In this document: positions 11,653 to 20,229 of the stretch, in pieces
How the letters are laid out: the number at the start of each line of letters is the position of its first letter
Numbering within the stretch: position 1 is the stretch's first letter
Program-made: the position numbers and the translations under genes
The notes under the pieces: model-generated
What the model was told of the DNA's origin: nothing
Seen by the model: the letters and a program-made list of their open reading frames with translations, nothing else
Databases searched by the model: none
NCBI RefSeq assembly: GCF_002813755.1
Contig: NZ_CP018061.1
Coordinates: 486,001-550,000 of the forward strand
Origin: Enterococcus mundtii
GTDB lineage: Bacteria > Bacillota > Bacilli > Lactobacillales > Enterococcaceae
Reading direction: 5' to 3'
Length of the DNA: 64,000 bases

Positions 11653-11750
11653 ACAGAGTAGAAAATAAAGCGTTAAGTGCTTAGAGGATGGGATGTTGCC
11701 TCTAGGACGAAGGACGTAAGTTCGCGGTTTTATTTTCGCATTCGCTGCAT
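11653..11750 (+). ncRNA. Tetrahydrofolate (THF) riboswitch
   Basis: The leader contains, in the right order, the conserved blocks of the folT-linked THF riboswitch: AGAGTAGAAAATAAAGCGTT, AAGTGC, GATGGGATGTTGCC, GGACGAA, and GCGGTTTTATTTTCGCATTC with GCT following. The long-range partners GTAGAAAATAAA and TTTATTTTCGCAT can close the outer stem. No clear terminator follows. The segment GCAGCTCTTAAAGGAG next to the ribosome site suggests control of translation. Confidence 0.9.
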
Positions 11751-11785
11751 GAAACATGTAGCAGCTCTTAAAGGAGATGCTAGAA

Positions 11786-12319
11786 ATGAAGAAAAATCGT
11801 TTAGATGCTCGTATGATTACGATCATGGGACTGCTGATCGCATTGATGGTCACGTTGTCTCGCTTAGTTTCATTTGAAACACCATTACTCAAAATCAGTG
11901 TAACGTTCATTCCCCAAGTAATTATGGGTATTTTATTTGGCCCATTTTGGACAGGGATCGGTTCTGTGTTAGCTGATATTGTGGGTATGGCATTATTTCC
12001 TAAATCTGTCTTTTTCATCGGCTTCACGTTGAATGCTTTTATTGAAGGAGCGATTTATGGGTTCTTTTTCTATCGCAAAGAGATCACTTGGAAAAATGCA
12101 ATCTTAGCCACGCTCAGTGTGACAGTGTTCGTTAGCTTGATTCTGACACCATTATGGTTGGTCATCATGTATCAAGTACCGATGAACTGGGTATTCTGGG
12201 GACCACGTTTATTAAAAGCCATTATCTGGTTGCCGATCCAATCGACGATGATCTACGTGATTGGGCGCGCCATGCCATATAAAAGAATTTTGCGGAGTTT
12301 AACGACGCATACAAAATAA
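11786..12319 (+). CDS. folT: Folate ECF transporter substrate-binding membrane protein
   Basis: S component for folate of an energy-coupling-factor transporter; it binds folate outside and delivers it through the shared EcfA/A'/T module. The protein is 177 residues with about six helices. It carries a basic start (MKKNRLDARMITIMGLLIAL) that marks the interaction with the EcfT component, and GPFWTGIGSVLADIVG typical of the family. An ATG at 11777 abuts the AAAGGAG, whereas 11786 has correct spacing. The THF riboswitch directly upstream supports the substrate: uptake should fall when reduced folate is plentiful. Confidence 0.92.
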   Translation: MKKNRLDARMITIMGLLIALMVTLSRLVSFETPLLKISVTFIPQVIMGILFGPFWTGIGSVLADIVGMALFPKSVFFIGFTLNAFIEGAIYGFFFYRKEITWKNAILATLSVTVFVSLILTPLWLVIMYQVPMNWVFWGPRLLKAIIWLPIQSTMIYVIGRAMPYKRILRSLTTHTK

Positions 12320-12361
12320 AAAACAAGCAGTCTTCCCATCCCAGAAGACTGCTTGTTTTTT
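12319..12361. terminator. Bidirectional terminator between folT and the ABC exporter genes
   Basis: Arms AAAACAAGCAGTCTTC / GAAGACTGCTTGTTTT with a short loop and T-runs on both strands. Confidence 0.92.
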
Positions 12362-12396
12362 GCATAGATCAGAAAAATCATCTGATTCGATGTTCA

Positions 12397-14172
12397 CTAT
12401 TTTTCAACCGATCCAGTAAATTGCGCTTGATAAAGTTGACGATAGTTACCATCTTCGATTTTCAATAATTCATCATGTGTCCCCATTTCAACGATTGCCC
12501 CTTGATCCATAACGAGGATCTGATCGGCATTTTTGATCGTGGACAAGCGATGGGCAATCACAAAACTAGTTTTTCCTTCCATCATTTTTAGGAAGGCATT
12601 TTGGATTTTCTTTTCTGTCAATGTATCCACTGAACTTGTTGCTTCATCAAGTATCAACATAGGTGGATTACTGATCATCGTACGAGCAATCGTCAGTAAT
12701 TGACGTTGCCCATCGGAGATTTTTAATCCCTGTCCACCAATGCGTGTATCTAGTTTTTGTGGCAAGCGTTGGACAAATTCATACATATAGGCTGATTTTA
12801 GGGCCTCATTGATTTCTTCATCACTGGCGTCTGGTTTTCCGTAACGTAAATTTTCTCGTAACGTACTGTCGAATAACCACGTATCTTGTAAAACCATGCC
12901 AAAGCTCTTGCGTAGGGAATCACGGGCGATTTGGGTAATATCATAATCGTCGATCGTGATCGTCCCGGAATTGACATCATAAAAACGCATCAATAGATTC
13001 ACTAATGTGGATTTACCAGCTCCCGTTTTACCAACGATTGCCACTGTTTGACCTGGCTTGGCAACAAAGCTGAAATTCTCGATCAACCGTTGTTGTGGTT
13101 CATAAGAGAAAGAAACATGTTTGAAAGCGACCTCGCCTTTGATCGTTTGAGGATCAAGTTGATACGCAAAAGGTTCATCTGGCGTTTCTTCCGGTTGATC
13201 GATCAATTCAAATGCTCGTTCTAAACCAGAAAATGCGGTTTGGATCTGTGTCGTGATCCCTGATAATTCAATAAAAGGTTTCGAAAACTGACTTGAATAG
13301 ATCGTAAAACTTGAAATGATCCCGACAGTAATCGTTGAATCACTTCGTAAGGCAAGTAAACCACCAATCAAACCAATGGAGAGATAGGCTAAGTGATCGA
13401 CAAAACGAGAAGATGGGTTCGTTAATGAAGAAGAGAATTGCGCGCGCTGCCCTTTCTCATATAAATCAGCATTCAAGGCACTGAATTGCTGTTGATTGAC
13501 TTCTTCTTGTTGGAACGCTTTGATGATTTTTTGATTACCGATACGTTCTGTAACAAAACCTGAAATATTCCCAATGATTTTTTGCTGGTTATCAAAATCA
13601 TTTTGAGAAGCGCGTGCCACTAACCAGCTGACTAAGAAAATGATTGGTGTCGAACAAATGACGACAAGTGTCAATAATGGACTCAAGCTGAGCATGAAGA
13701 TCAGTGAGAGGATAATGATCGCCACTCCAGAAAATAATTGATTGAACGCCGCTGATATCGCAATGGAGATATTGTCCATATCATTTGTGAAACGGCTGAC
13801 GATATTCCCGTGTGAATTTTGATCATAGTATCTTAACGGTAAAAGATTTAAACGAGCAAAAGCATCTTTTCGTAGATTAGCAACAGAGAGGTAAGCCAAT
13901 CGGTTACTTAATACTTGGATCAACCATTGACTGATGACATTAAGTAAAACGATCCCGCCAAACATCACCAGAAGTTGGACTAATCGAGTAAAGTTGACTT
14001 GCCCCACACCAACCATTTGATCGATACTTTGACCGATCTGTAAGGTCATCACGACGGTAGCAACACCATTGACGATTCCCAACAAGACAGCTAACCAAAT
14101 TTCACGTGGATGGGCCGTCAGATAAGGAACAAAACGTTTGAGCGTTTGCCACGATAGTTTTTTTGTTTTCAT
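12397..14172 (-). CDS. ABC multidrug exporter half-transporter, second subunit (LmrD/EfrB type)
   Basis: Membrane domain of six helices (about residues 15-310) fused to an ATPase. Walker A is VAIVGKTGAGKST, Walker B LILDEATSSVD keeps the catalytic glutamate, and the switch IAHRLSTI keeps its histidine. The signature, however, reads KISDGQRQ instead of LSGGQ. That is how the subunit with the consensus Walker B but degenerate signature of a heterodimeric exporter looks. AGGAGGAAT sits before ATG 14172; the longer frame to 14238 is rejected. It starts one base after the partner gene stop, so the two are co-translated. Probable drug or peptide extrusion. Confidence 0.92.
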   Translation of the reverse strand: MKTKKLSWQTLKRFVPYLTAHPREIWLAVLLGIVNGVATVVMTLQIGQSIDQMVGVGQVNFTRLVQLLVMFGGIVLLNVISQWLIQVLSNRLAYLSVANLRKDAFARLNLLPLRYYDQNSHGNIVSRFTNDMDNISIAISAAFNQLFSGVAIIILSLIFMLSLSPLLTLVVICSTPIIFLVSWLVARASQNDFDNQQKIIGNISGFVTERIGNQKIIKAFQQEEVNQQQFSALNADLYEKGQRAQFSSSLTNPSSRFVDHLAYLSIGLIGGLLALRSDSTITVGIISSFTIYSSQFSKPFIELSGITTQIQTAFSGLERAFELIDQPEETPDEPFAYQLDPQTIKGEVAFKHVSFSYEPQQRLIENFSFVAKPGQTVAIVGKTGAGKSTLVNLLMRFYDVNSGTITIDDYDITQIARDSLRKSFGMVLQDTWLFDSTLRENLRYGKPDASDEEINEALKSAYMYEFVQRLPQKLDTRIGGQGLKISDGQRQLLTIARTMISNPPMLILDEATSSVDTLTEKKIQNAFLKMMEGKTSFVIAHRLSTIKNADQILVMDQGAIVEMGTHDELLKIEDGNYRQLYQAQFTGSVEK

Positions 14173-14173
14173 T

Positions 14174-15889
14174 TTATTCCTCCTCCTGTGATGCCACGAT
14201 TTCACGATACTCAGAAGATTGACTAAGCAATGTATCATGTGTACCCTGGGCCACGATTTTTCCTTGATCCATGACGAGGATATGCTCTGCTTGTTGAATC
14301 GAACGGATGCGTTGAGAAATAATGATGACCGTTGTATTAAGGGAAGTTTGTAGTGCTTGGCGCAAGTTTAGATCCGTTTGATAATCAAGGGCACTCAAGG
14401 AGTCATCTAAGATCAATAAGGCAGGTTTGGCGATCAATGCACGAGCAATCGTCAACCGTTGTTTTTGACCTCCGGAAAAGTTTTTCCCGTTCTCCATGAC
14501 TCTTGTATCTAATCCTTTGGGTAATTGGCGAACAAAATCTTCCGCTTGGGCAATTGCCAAAGCTTCCCAACACTCTGCGTCTGTCGCGTCAGGTTTTCCC
14601 CACTGAAGATTTTCCCGAATGGTACCGGTGAATAAGACAGCCGTTTGTGGTACTTGCGAAATCTGACTTCGTAATGTATCTAATGACCAGTCACGAACAT
14701 CTTGTTCGTCAAATAACACAGAGCCTTCACTAACATCATAAAAACGTGGGATCAATTGTGTCAATGTCGTCTTCCCACTTCCGGTCGGACCAATGATCCC
14801 TAAGACAGTTTGGCGTTTCAAAGTGAAATTGATTCCTTGTAATGACAGACCAGATTCTGGCGTATAACGAAAATCTACGTCTTTAAATTGTAGAATTGTT
14901 TCAGAATCCATGACTGGTTCACTAGGAGTCTCAGCATCTGTAATGGTATTTTCGGTATCTAAGACTTCTTTGACCCGCTGAGCAGAAGCTTCTGCACGAG
15001 TAAAGATCACGACAAGATTGGAAACAACGATCAAGGCTAATAACATTTGGTTCATGTAATTGATCAATGCTAAAACTTGTCCTTGTTGTAAGGAACCGAT
15101 ATTTACCTTGACCCCGCCAACAGTCAATAGACAAATGATCCCGACATTCATGATCAATGTCGTTGCCGGAGAGAGCAAAGCGGAGATATTGGAAACACGT
15201 AAATAATTTTTTGCTAAGACATCCGTGTTTTCATCAAACGTTTCGATTTCTTTATTAGTACGTGAAAATGCTCGGATCACACGAACCCCGCTTAAATTTT
15301 GGCTAACAGTCTCATTTAGACCATCCAACTTTTCTTGGACTTTTTGATAGAGGGGGATCGTCTTACGGATAATAAAGTATAAAATGATTGAAAAAATTGG
15401 TAATAAAGCTAAGAAGAATAGCCCGACTTGCCAGTCGATCACAAAAGCCATCACTACTGATCCAATACTTAAAAAAGGTGCTCGGATCAATAAACGGATA
15501 ACCATTGCGAGTGCAAGTTGTAGCTGATTGATATCATTGGTCATGCGCGTGATCAATGTATCCGTCCCAAAATGATTTAATTCACTATGGGAGAAAGAGT
15601 TGATTTTTTTGATGAGTTGGTTTCTAAGTTCTGTTCCAAACCCTTGAGAGGCAATGGATGAATAATATTGACAAATAATGGCACAGATCAATCCAATCAC
15701 CGACATGACGATCATCCAGATACCCATGTTGATGATCACTTCACGATTGTTCATTTTTAGCCCATTATCGATCAGCGAAGCCATCAATAAAGGTAAAATC
15801 AATTCAAAGACTGCTTCTAAAAATTTAAATACAGGACCTAGGATGATTTGTTTTCGATAGTCTTTCGCATAGCGCAATAACTGAATCAT
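14174..15889 (-). CDS. ABC multidrug exporter half-transporter, first subunit (LmrC/EfrA type)
   Basis: A 571-residue half-transporter with an N-terminal six-helix export domain and a C-terminal ATPase. Walker A GIIGPTGSGKTT and signature FSGGQKQR are intact. Walker B ends LILDDSLSALD (aspartate in place of the catalytic glutamate) and the switch reads IISQRIRSI (glutamine in place of histidine). These substitutions complement the ISDGQ signature of the downstream subunit, so one composite ATP site is degenerate and one is active, as in LmrCD, BmrCD and EfrAB. AGGAGGAAATTTT precedes ATG 15889. It is first gene of the operon. Confidence 0.93.
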   Translation of the reverse strand: MIQLLRYAKDYRKQIILGPVFKFLEAVFELILPLLMASLIDNGLKMNNREVIINMGIWMIVMSVIGLICAIICQYYSSIASQGFGTELRNQLIKKINSFSHSELNHFGTDTLITRMTNDINQLQLALAMVIRLLIRAPFLSIGSVVMAFVIDWQVGLFFLALLPIFSIILYFIIRKTIPLYQKVQEKLDGLNETVSQNLSGVRVIRAFSRTNKEIETFDENTDVLAKNYLRVSNISALLSPATTLIMNVGIICLLTVGGVKVNIGSLQQGQVLALINYMNQMLLALIVVSNLVVIFTRAEASAQRVKEVLDTENTITDAETPSEPVMDSETILQFKDVDFRYTPESGLSLQGINFTLKRQTVLGIIGPTGSGKTTLTQLIPRFYDVSEGSVLFDEQDVRDWSLDTLRSQISQVPQTAVLFTGTIRENLQWGKPDATDAECWEALAIAQAEDFVRQLPKGLDTRVMENGKNFSGGQKQRLTIARALIAKPALLILDDSLSALDYQTDLNLRQALQTSLNTTVIIISQRIRSIQQAEHILVMDQGKIVAQGTHDTLLSQSSEYREIVASQEEE

Positions 15890-15954
15890 AAAATTTCCTC
15901 CTAAAAACAAGTTACCCAATATTGTTCGCACGTCTATCGGCAAAAAACCGATTT

Positions 15955-15983
15955 ATGATAAATAGATATCCTTAAAGCAACAA
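15955..15983 (-). promoter_or_regulatory. Candidate promoter of the ABC exporter operon
   Basis: On the minus strand TTGTTG (15983-15978), 17-bp spacer, TATCAT (15960-15955). A small hairpin ATCGG-CAAAAAA-CCGAT lies in the leader. The stretch 15984-16180 is otherwise A/T-rich with no gene. It includes a remnant (16127-16170) resembling the head of the dispersed repeat. Confidence 0.5.
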
Positions 15984-16183
15984 AAATATCTTGCAGCGAG
16001 AAATCTAACGATGATATAACTAGGTACTCTCATATTGTAGCTTATGAAATTTAGAATGAAAAGAGAACAAGCCTTTTCATAATCCGCACATTTTAGTAAA
16101 ACTTAAGAAAATACACAATAGTGCGTAGTACATTGCCGCTCTTGCACCTTCTAAAATCGCATAAATCGCAAAAAAAAAACTAC

Positions 16184-16241
16184 AAAAAAGCACCATCCAC
16201 AAAAAATTGATGAACAACTCTCGTGGATGGTGCTTTTTTTT
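16184..16241 (-). terminator. Terminator of the LPMO gene (bidirectional shape)
   Basis: Perfect arms AAAAAAGCACCATCCAC / GTGGATGGTGCTTTTTT with a loop of about 23 bases and runs of A and T on either side. Confidence 0.85.
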
Positions 16242-16287
16242 CGAGGCTAAACATTTCTGCCTCGCGACTTGCGGTCATTAATATTTT

Positions 16288-16929
16288 TTATTTTTGTAAG
16301 TAAGCTAAAACTGTTTCGCCTTTGACATCGACATCGATGACATTATAGAACCCATTTTTAGTATCAGCGACATCCCAAACAGCTAAGATTACATGATAGC
16401 CTAAACGGTCATTGGGAATGTTGATCGAATGTGTTGGATTAGTAGAAGCTAGTTGTCCATCATTGCCTACTTCACCAATGAATTCCAAGTCGTCTCTTGT
16501 CAACGCATCATTTTGATCCCAACCGGCTTTTGTCATGTAGTAATGCCATTTCGTTGTTGCATGATTGGCAGTGAATGTCCAAGTAAAATCATTTGCACCG
16601 GTTGTCAATTGTTGTTTTGTCCACAGTGAGGATGATTGTTGATCTAATAGGAAATCACCTACCGCACCATTTGCAGAAGCGATTTGTCCATCTTCAGGTC
16701 CAGCAGCTGGAAAGCCTTTTGGTGCTTCAAGGGATTGTGGCTCATTGATAACAGCTCCGTATTTTTTGAATGCAGCATTCCAGTTTGTATTTTTGTCAAG
16801 GCTCCCTTGGTATCCACGACTTGCTGGTTCAGAAACGTAACCATGAGCAGCAACATCGACAGAAGTAAGAGTGCTTGCCCCAATACCAGCTAAAATGAAT
16901 CCTAAACCAATTAATGTACTTTTTTTCAT
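16288..16929 (-). CDS. Secreted lytic polysaccharide monooxygenase, family AA10 (chitin-active type)
   Basis: Copper enzyme that oxidatively breaks crystalline chitin and helps chitinases. The precursor has 213 residues; a signal peptide ends at VDVAA, so the mature chain begins with H29 followed by GYVSEPASRGY. H29 is the amino-terminal copper ligand, and H123 in TANHATTKW is the likely second ligand of the histidine brace. It is a single catalytic domain without a carbohydrate-binding module, like EfCBM33A (EF0362) of E. faecalis. It is transcribed alone from a promoter with the TTGCAATA motif shared with the chitinase. TTGGAGG precedes the ATG. Confidence 0.95.
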   Translation of the reverse strand: MKKSTLIGLGFILAGIGASTLTSVDVAAHGYVSEPASRGYQGSLDKNTNWNAAFKKYGAVINEPQSLEAPKGFPAAGPEDGQIASANGAVGDFLLDQQSSSLWTKQQLTTGANDFTWTFTANHATTKWHYYMTKAGWDQNDALTRDDLEFIGEVGNDGQLASTNPTHSINIPNDRLGYHVILAVWDVADTKNGFYNVIDVDVKGETVLAYLQK

Positions 16930-16973
16930 GATGATTCCTCCAATAATTTTTCTTTATGTAACTTACAATCGGT

Positions 16974-17023
16974 ATCATAACTGACATATTATTAAGGTGA
17001 AAATTATGTATGTTATTGCAACA
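16974..17023 (-). promoter_or_regulatory. LPMO promoter with shared TTGCAATA element
   Basis: On the minus strand TGTTGCAATAACATACA (17023-17007) begins a promoter whose -10 TATGAT lies at 16979-16974. From the end of TTGCAA to the -10 box there are exactly 36 bp. There is no good -35 hexamer, as expected for an activator-dependent promoter. The same layout is seen at 18374-18423 and 26653-26604. Confidence 0.75.
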
Positions 17024-17080
17024 AAAAAAAATCGTTCAGCACGAAAATGTTTTTTTTTAGGAATAGTTCTATTTAGTCGT

Positions 17081-17217
17081 GTTTTTGATTATAGGGAAAT
17101 GGTCGCTGGTAAAAACAACTGCAACTGAAGAAATCGCTTATGCACGGGAATAGAACAAGAAACGAAAGAATTTATTGGAAGTGGTGGAGTAAATGTAGAG
17201 AACGAATCAGATAAATG
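17081..17217 (+). pseudogene. Possible remnant of a small protein gene
   Basis: Coding-like sequence reads VFLIIGKWSLVKTTATEEI and continues AYARE to a stop. With a one-base frameshift it continues as IEQETKEFIGSGGVNVENES and then DK before a stop. A strong ribosome site, AAGGAGG, follows at once (17218-17224) but introduces no gene. This looks like the decayed tail of one gene and the start signal of another. I do not recognise the family. The rest of 16980-17300 shows nothing else beyond the LPMO promoter and the rgg terminator. Confidence 0.35.
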
Positions 17218-17257
17218 AAGGAGGCAACATTACTCTTCGTTACAGGGAGATAGTTAA

Positions 17258-17304
17258 AAACCATGCATCTTCTCATTTGGGGATGAGGAGATACACGGTT
17301 TTTT
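17258..17304 (-). terminator. Terminator of rgg (bidirectional shape)
   Basis: Arms AACCATGCATCTTCTCAT and ATGAGGAGATACACGGTT, 18 bp with G-U and minor mismatches, loop TTGGGG. T-tract on both strands. Confidence 0.75.
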
Positions 17305-18244
17305 AGGCAGTATTCGCTTGGCGTTGTGAAGAGAGGCGATCGCACGTACTTTTAACAACAACTTTTGTGTGGTGCTCATTGTGCGGTAAATCACATATCT
17401 CTGCGCACAATTTTTCTTTTAGATTGATCATATAGTCTTTACTCGTAGAAAGATCTAACCATTCAAAAAATGCAATACCCGTTTCCACTTCTTTTAAAGC
17501 TGTTTTTTGTCCATCAGCTAATTTATCTAAAGCAGTAAATACTTTGTAATGTGCAAGGTCGAGTGTTTGCTTATGTGTCGTAGCGATTTTTTTTAATTGA
17601 GCTAGAAATAATTTGCGTAATGTGATTGATTCACGGTTAAAAGAAAGACGGACACCGTTCAAAATAAAATTAGAAAGAAGCTCAGAATAATAGGTATTAT
17701 CTATGTAAGCTTTCATCTTTGTGACACTGTTTTGGAACGAATAGGCAATATATTCATCATCAAAAATAAACAAACAATTTGAAAAAATAGTCAATTCAAA
17801 ATGGCCCCAAGTATCAATCTTTTCAAGATACTTCTTAATGACACTGATTTCTTCTTTCATTGATGCGGTAAAAGATGTGCTATACAGATAATTTGAAATC
17901 AATTTTCTTTGGGCATAGATCAAACGATAATAAATGTTTCCTGTTTTTTCAAATTCATTAAGCAATTCTTGCTCTTGAGCAGATGTAATGGTTTTTGAAG
18001 TAATCAAATAATTCGTTAATTTTTGTTTATTTGACAATGAATTACTATTCAATAAAAATTGATATTCTTCAAGTGTGATATTCATCCGATCAAGATAATT
18101 TACTAATAGTTCAAAACCAATTTTTGTTCCGCGTGATTCGAAAGCTGCTAATGTTCCTCTTTGGGAGATACCTACAGTTAATTGTTCTTGCGTCAATCCA
18201 CGATCTTTTCTTAATTTTCGAATTAGAGCAGCATGTTCTGTCAT
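17303..18244 (-). CDS. Rgg/GadR/MutR family transcriptional regulator
   Basis: Cytoplasmic DNA-binding regulator of 313 residues. Residues 1-65 form a HTH of the XRE type (LIRKLRKDRGLTQEQL, then GTLAAFESRGTKIGFELLVN), the hallmark start of Rgg proteins. The rest is helical TPR-like repeats that in this family bind short peptide pheromones. The frame extends to 18277, but CTGGAGG is spaced for ATG 18244. It sits between the LPMO gene and the divergent chitinase gene, both of which carry the same upstream element. I infer that it activates them; direct evidence is lacking. Its own promoter does not show the element. Confidence 0.88.
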   Translation of the reverse strand: MTEHAALIRKLRKDRGLTQEQLTVGISQRGTLAAFESRGTKIGFELLVNYLDRMNITLEEYQFLLNSNSLSNKQKLTNYLITSKTITSAQEQELLNEFEKTGNIYYRLIYAQRKLISNYLYSTSFTASMKEEISVIKKYLEKIDTWGHFELTIFSNCLFIFDDEYIAYSFQNSVTKMKAYIDNTYYSELLSNFILNGVRLSFNRESITLRKLFLAQLKKIATTHKQTLDLAHYKVFTALDKLADGQKTALKEVETGIAFFEWLDLSTSKDYMINLKEKLCAEICDLPHNEHHTKVVVKSTCDRLSSQRQANTA

Positions 18245-18373
18245 GTTCATTTCCTCCAGAAGCTGTTTTTTGTACATGGCTATAATAGCATAATGTAGTT
18301 ATGTGGATGTTATGTTTTCATATATGCGCCATTTTGCTAAAAAAGTGCGATTTTTTTTGTTTGAAAATTATTT

Positions 18374-18423
18374 TGTTGCAATACCAGACAAAAAAAATTT
18401 TGAAGAATAAGATATGTTTTAAT
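18374..18423 (+). promoter_or_regulatory. Chitinase promoter with shared TTGCAATA element
   Basis: TGTTGCAATACCAGACA (18374-18390); 36 bp after the TTGCAA core comes TTTAAT (18418-18423) as -10. The flank before the element (GAAAATTATTT) closely matches that of the mini-ORF promoter near 26653 (GGAAATTATAA). Confidence 0.75.
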
Positions 18424-18455
18424 CTGGTCTGTAATACAAATTTAGGAGGGAAAAA

Positions 18456-20192
18456 ATGAATAAAAAAAGTTTATTATTCTCAGTTGGTCTTTTAGGTTGT
18501 TTGATTGGAGGCGGAACAGATGTGTTTGCAGCAGACGCAGCAGATACGATGCCAGATATCTCAAATCGCCAAGTTTCAGTAGGTTATTATCATAATTGGG
18601 TGCCTGAACAAGGTGCTGGTTACCAAGGGGGCCGTCCGGCAGATACTGATTTGGCAAAAGTAAATCCTTTTTATAATGTGATTGCTGTGTCATTCATGAA
18701 AGGGGAAGGTATCCCAACATTCAAACCTTACAATATGTCTGATACTGAATTTAGACAAAAAGTAGCAACTTTGAATGCTGAAGATCGTGTGGTACTCATT
18801 TCACTTGGGGGTGCAGACTCACATATTGAATTACATAAAGGAGAAGAACAAGCCTTTGCAGATGAAATCATCCGTTTGGTTGAAGTTTATGGATTTGATG
18901 GCTTAGATATTGATTTAGAACAAACCGCAGTAGATGCAGGCGACAATAAAACAGTGATCCCAGATGCGTTGAAAATCGTCCGTGCACATTTTGAGAAAGA
19001 GCAAAAACATTTTATTATCTCCATGGCGCCAGAGTTTCCGTACTTAAGAACACAAGGTAAATATGTGCCATACATTACTGCTTTAGAACAAGAATATGAT
19101 TTTATTGCACCACAGTTATACAACCAAGCAGGTGACGGTATCAGTGTTGGAACTGAATGGATCGCTCAAAACAATGACAGCAAAAAATTTGAATTCTTAT
19201 ATGGGATTTCAAAAGCTTTCAATGAAGGAAGCGGTGGTTTTATCCAAATTCCAGCGAATCGTTTAGCTTTAGGTATTCCAGCAAACATTGATGCAGCAGC
19301 AAATGGTTTCGTAAAAGAGCCATCGAAAGTCTATGACGTATTTGAACAAATGGAAAAAGATCAAACACCATTGAAAGGTTTGATGACTTGGAGCATCAAC
19401 TGGGATGAAGGAAGAAACTCTGCTGGAGTAGAGTACAATGAATCATTTGCGAAGTCTTATCAGGATTTATTCCAAGAAAAAACACCTGATACAGAAAAAC
19501 CATCACAACCAACCAATCTAGCAGGAACAGCAACACATTCAACTGTCGCACTATCTTGGACAAATTCAACAGATGATCGTGGTGTAGCAGGTTATTACAT
19601 TTATCGTGATGGCGAACAAATTGGTAGAGCAACAAACAATGCTTATACAGACACAAAATTGACTGCCAGCACAGAATACACTTATACAGTGAAAGCATTC
19701 GATGCAGCTGGTAACGTTTCAGAAGAAAGTAAAGCATTAGTGATTTCTACATTAGAAGAGCCACCAGCTGACTTAGAAGCTCCATCAGTACCATTGAACA
19801 TTGCGGTTTCATCAATTAGTGACAAGAGTGTCTCTTTATCATGGACACAATCAACAGACAACGTGGGTGTAGTAGGTTACTATGTTTACCGTGACGGTGA
19901 GCAAGTAGGAGAAACAGCAACAAATACATTCAGTGACGCAGGATTAACAGCTAACACAGAGTATTCTTATACAGTGAAAGCATTTGACGAAGCGGGCAAC
20001 ATTTCAGAAGAAAGCAAAGCATTAGTTGTGACAACGGCGGATGCACCAGCAGTAGAAGCATGGGATGCAGATACAATTTATGATCTAGGTGATATCGTGA
20101 CACACAAAGGCAACACATATCGTGCAAAATGGTGGACACGAGGCAATGAGCCTGGAACTGAACAATGGGGACCTTGGGAATTGATTGGCTAA
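18456..20192 (+). CDS. Secreted chitinase, GH18 with two FnIII domains and a CBM5/12 chitin-binding domain
   Basis: Extracellular endo-acting chitin hydrolase. A signal peptide (to about VFAADA, residue 27) precedes a GH18 barrel (about 38-335) with the catalytic motif DGLDIDLE at 148-155, E155 being the acid. Two fibronectin type III domains follow (about 349-432 and 438-525), very alike even at DNA level. A C-terminal CBM5/12 module (about 531-578) is rich in tryptophans (WDADTIYDLGDIV, KWWTRGNEPG). AGGAGGG precedes the ATG. It is 578 residues, larger than single-domain enterococcal GH18 enzymes. It should work with the LPMO across the rgg gene, and possibly also on host glycans. Confidence 0.95.
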   Translation: MNKKSLLFSVGLLGCLIGGGTDVFAADAADTMPDISNRQVSVGYYHNWVPEQGAGYQGGRPADTDLAKVNPFYNVIAVSFMKGEGIPTFKPYNMSDTEFRQKVATLNAEDRVVLISLGGADSHIELHKGEEQAFADEIIRLVEVYGFDGLDIDLEQTAVDAGDNKTVIPDALKIVRAHFEKEQKHFIISMAPEFPYLRTQGKYVPYITALEQEYDFIAPQLYNQAGDGISVGTEWIAQNNDSKKFEFLYGISKAFNEGSGGFIQIPANRLALGIPANIDAAANGFVKEPSKVYDVFEQMEKDQTPLKGLMTWSINWDEGRNSAGVEYNESFAKSYQDLFQEKTPDTEKPSQPTNLAGTATHSTVALSWTNSTDDRGVAGYYIYRDGEQIGRATNNAYTDTKLTASTEYTYTVKAFDAAGNVSEESKALVISTLEEPPADLEAPSVPLNIAVSSISDKSVSLSWTQSTDNVGVVGYYVYRDGEQVGETATNTFSDAGLTANTEYSYTVKAFDEAGNISEESKALVVTTADAPAVEAWDADTIYDLGDIVTHKGNTYRAKWWTRGNEPGTEQWGPWELIG

Positions 20193-20229
20193 ACAATCCA
20201 TACCCGTCTTTATTAATGAAGCAATCGTT

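Noticed and set aside
17260-17300. Continuation of a frame from the orphan ribosome site at 17218
   Set aside because: It would need an ATT start and would read through the rgg terminator stem.
18311-18458. Plus-strand frame starting MWMLCFHICAILL in the rgg-chitinase gap, considered as a pheromone precursor
   Set aside because: No ribosome site, it runs through the chitinase promoter and its stop overlaps the chitinase start; probably a chance frame in A/T-rich DNA.
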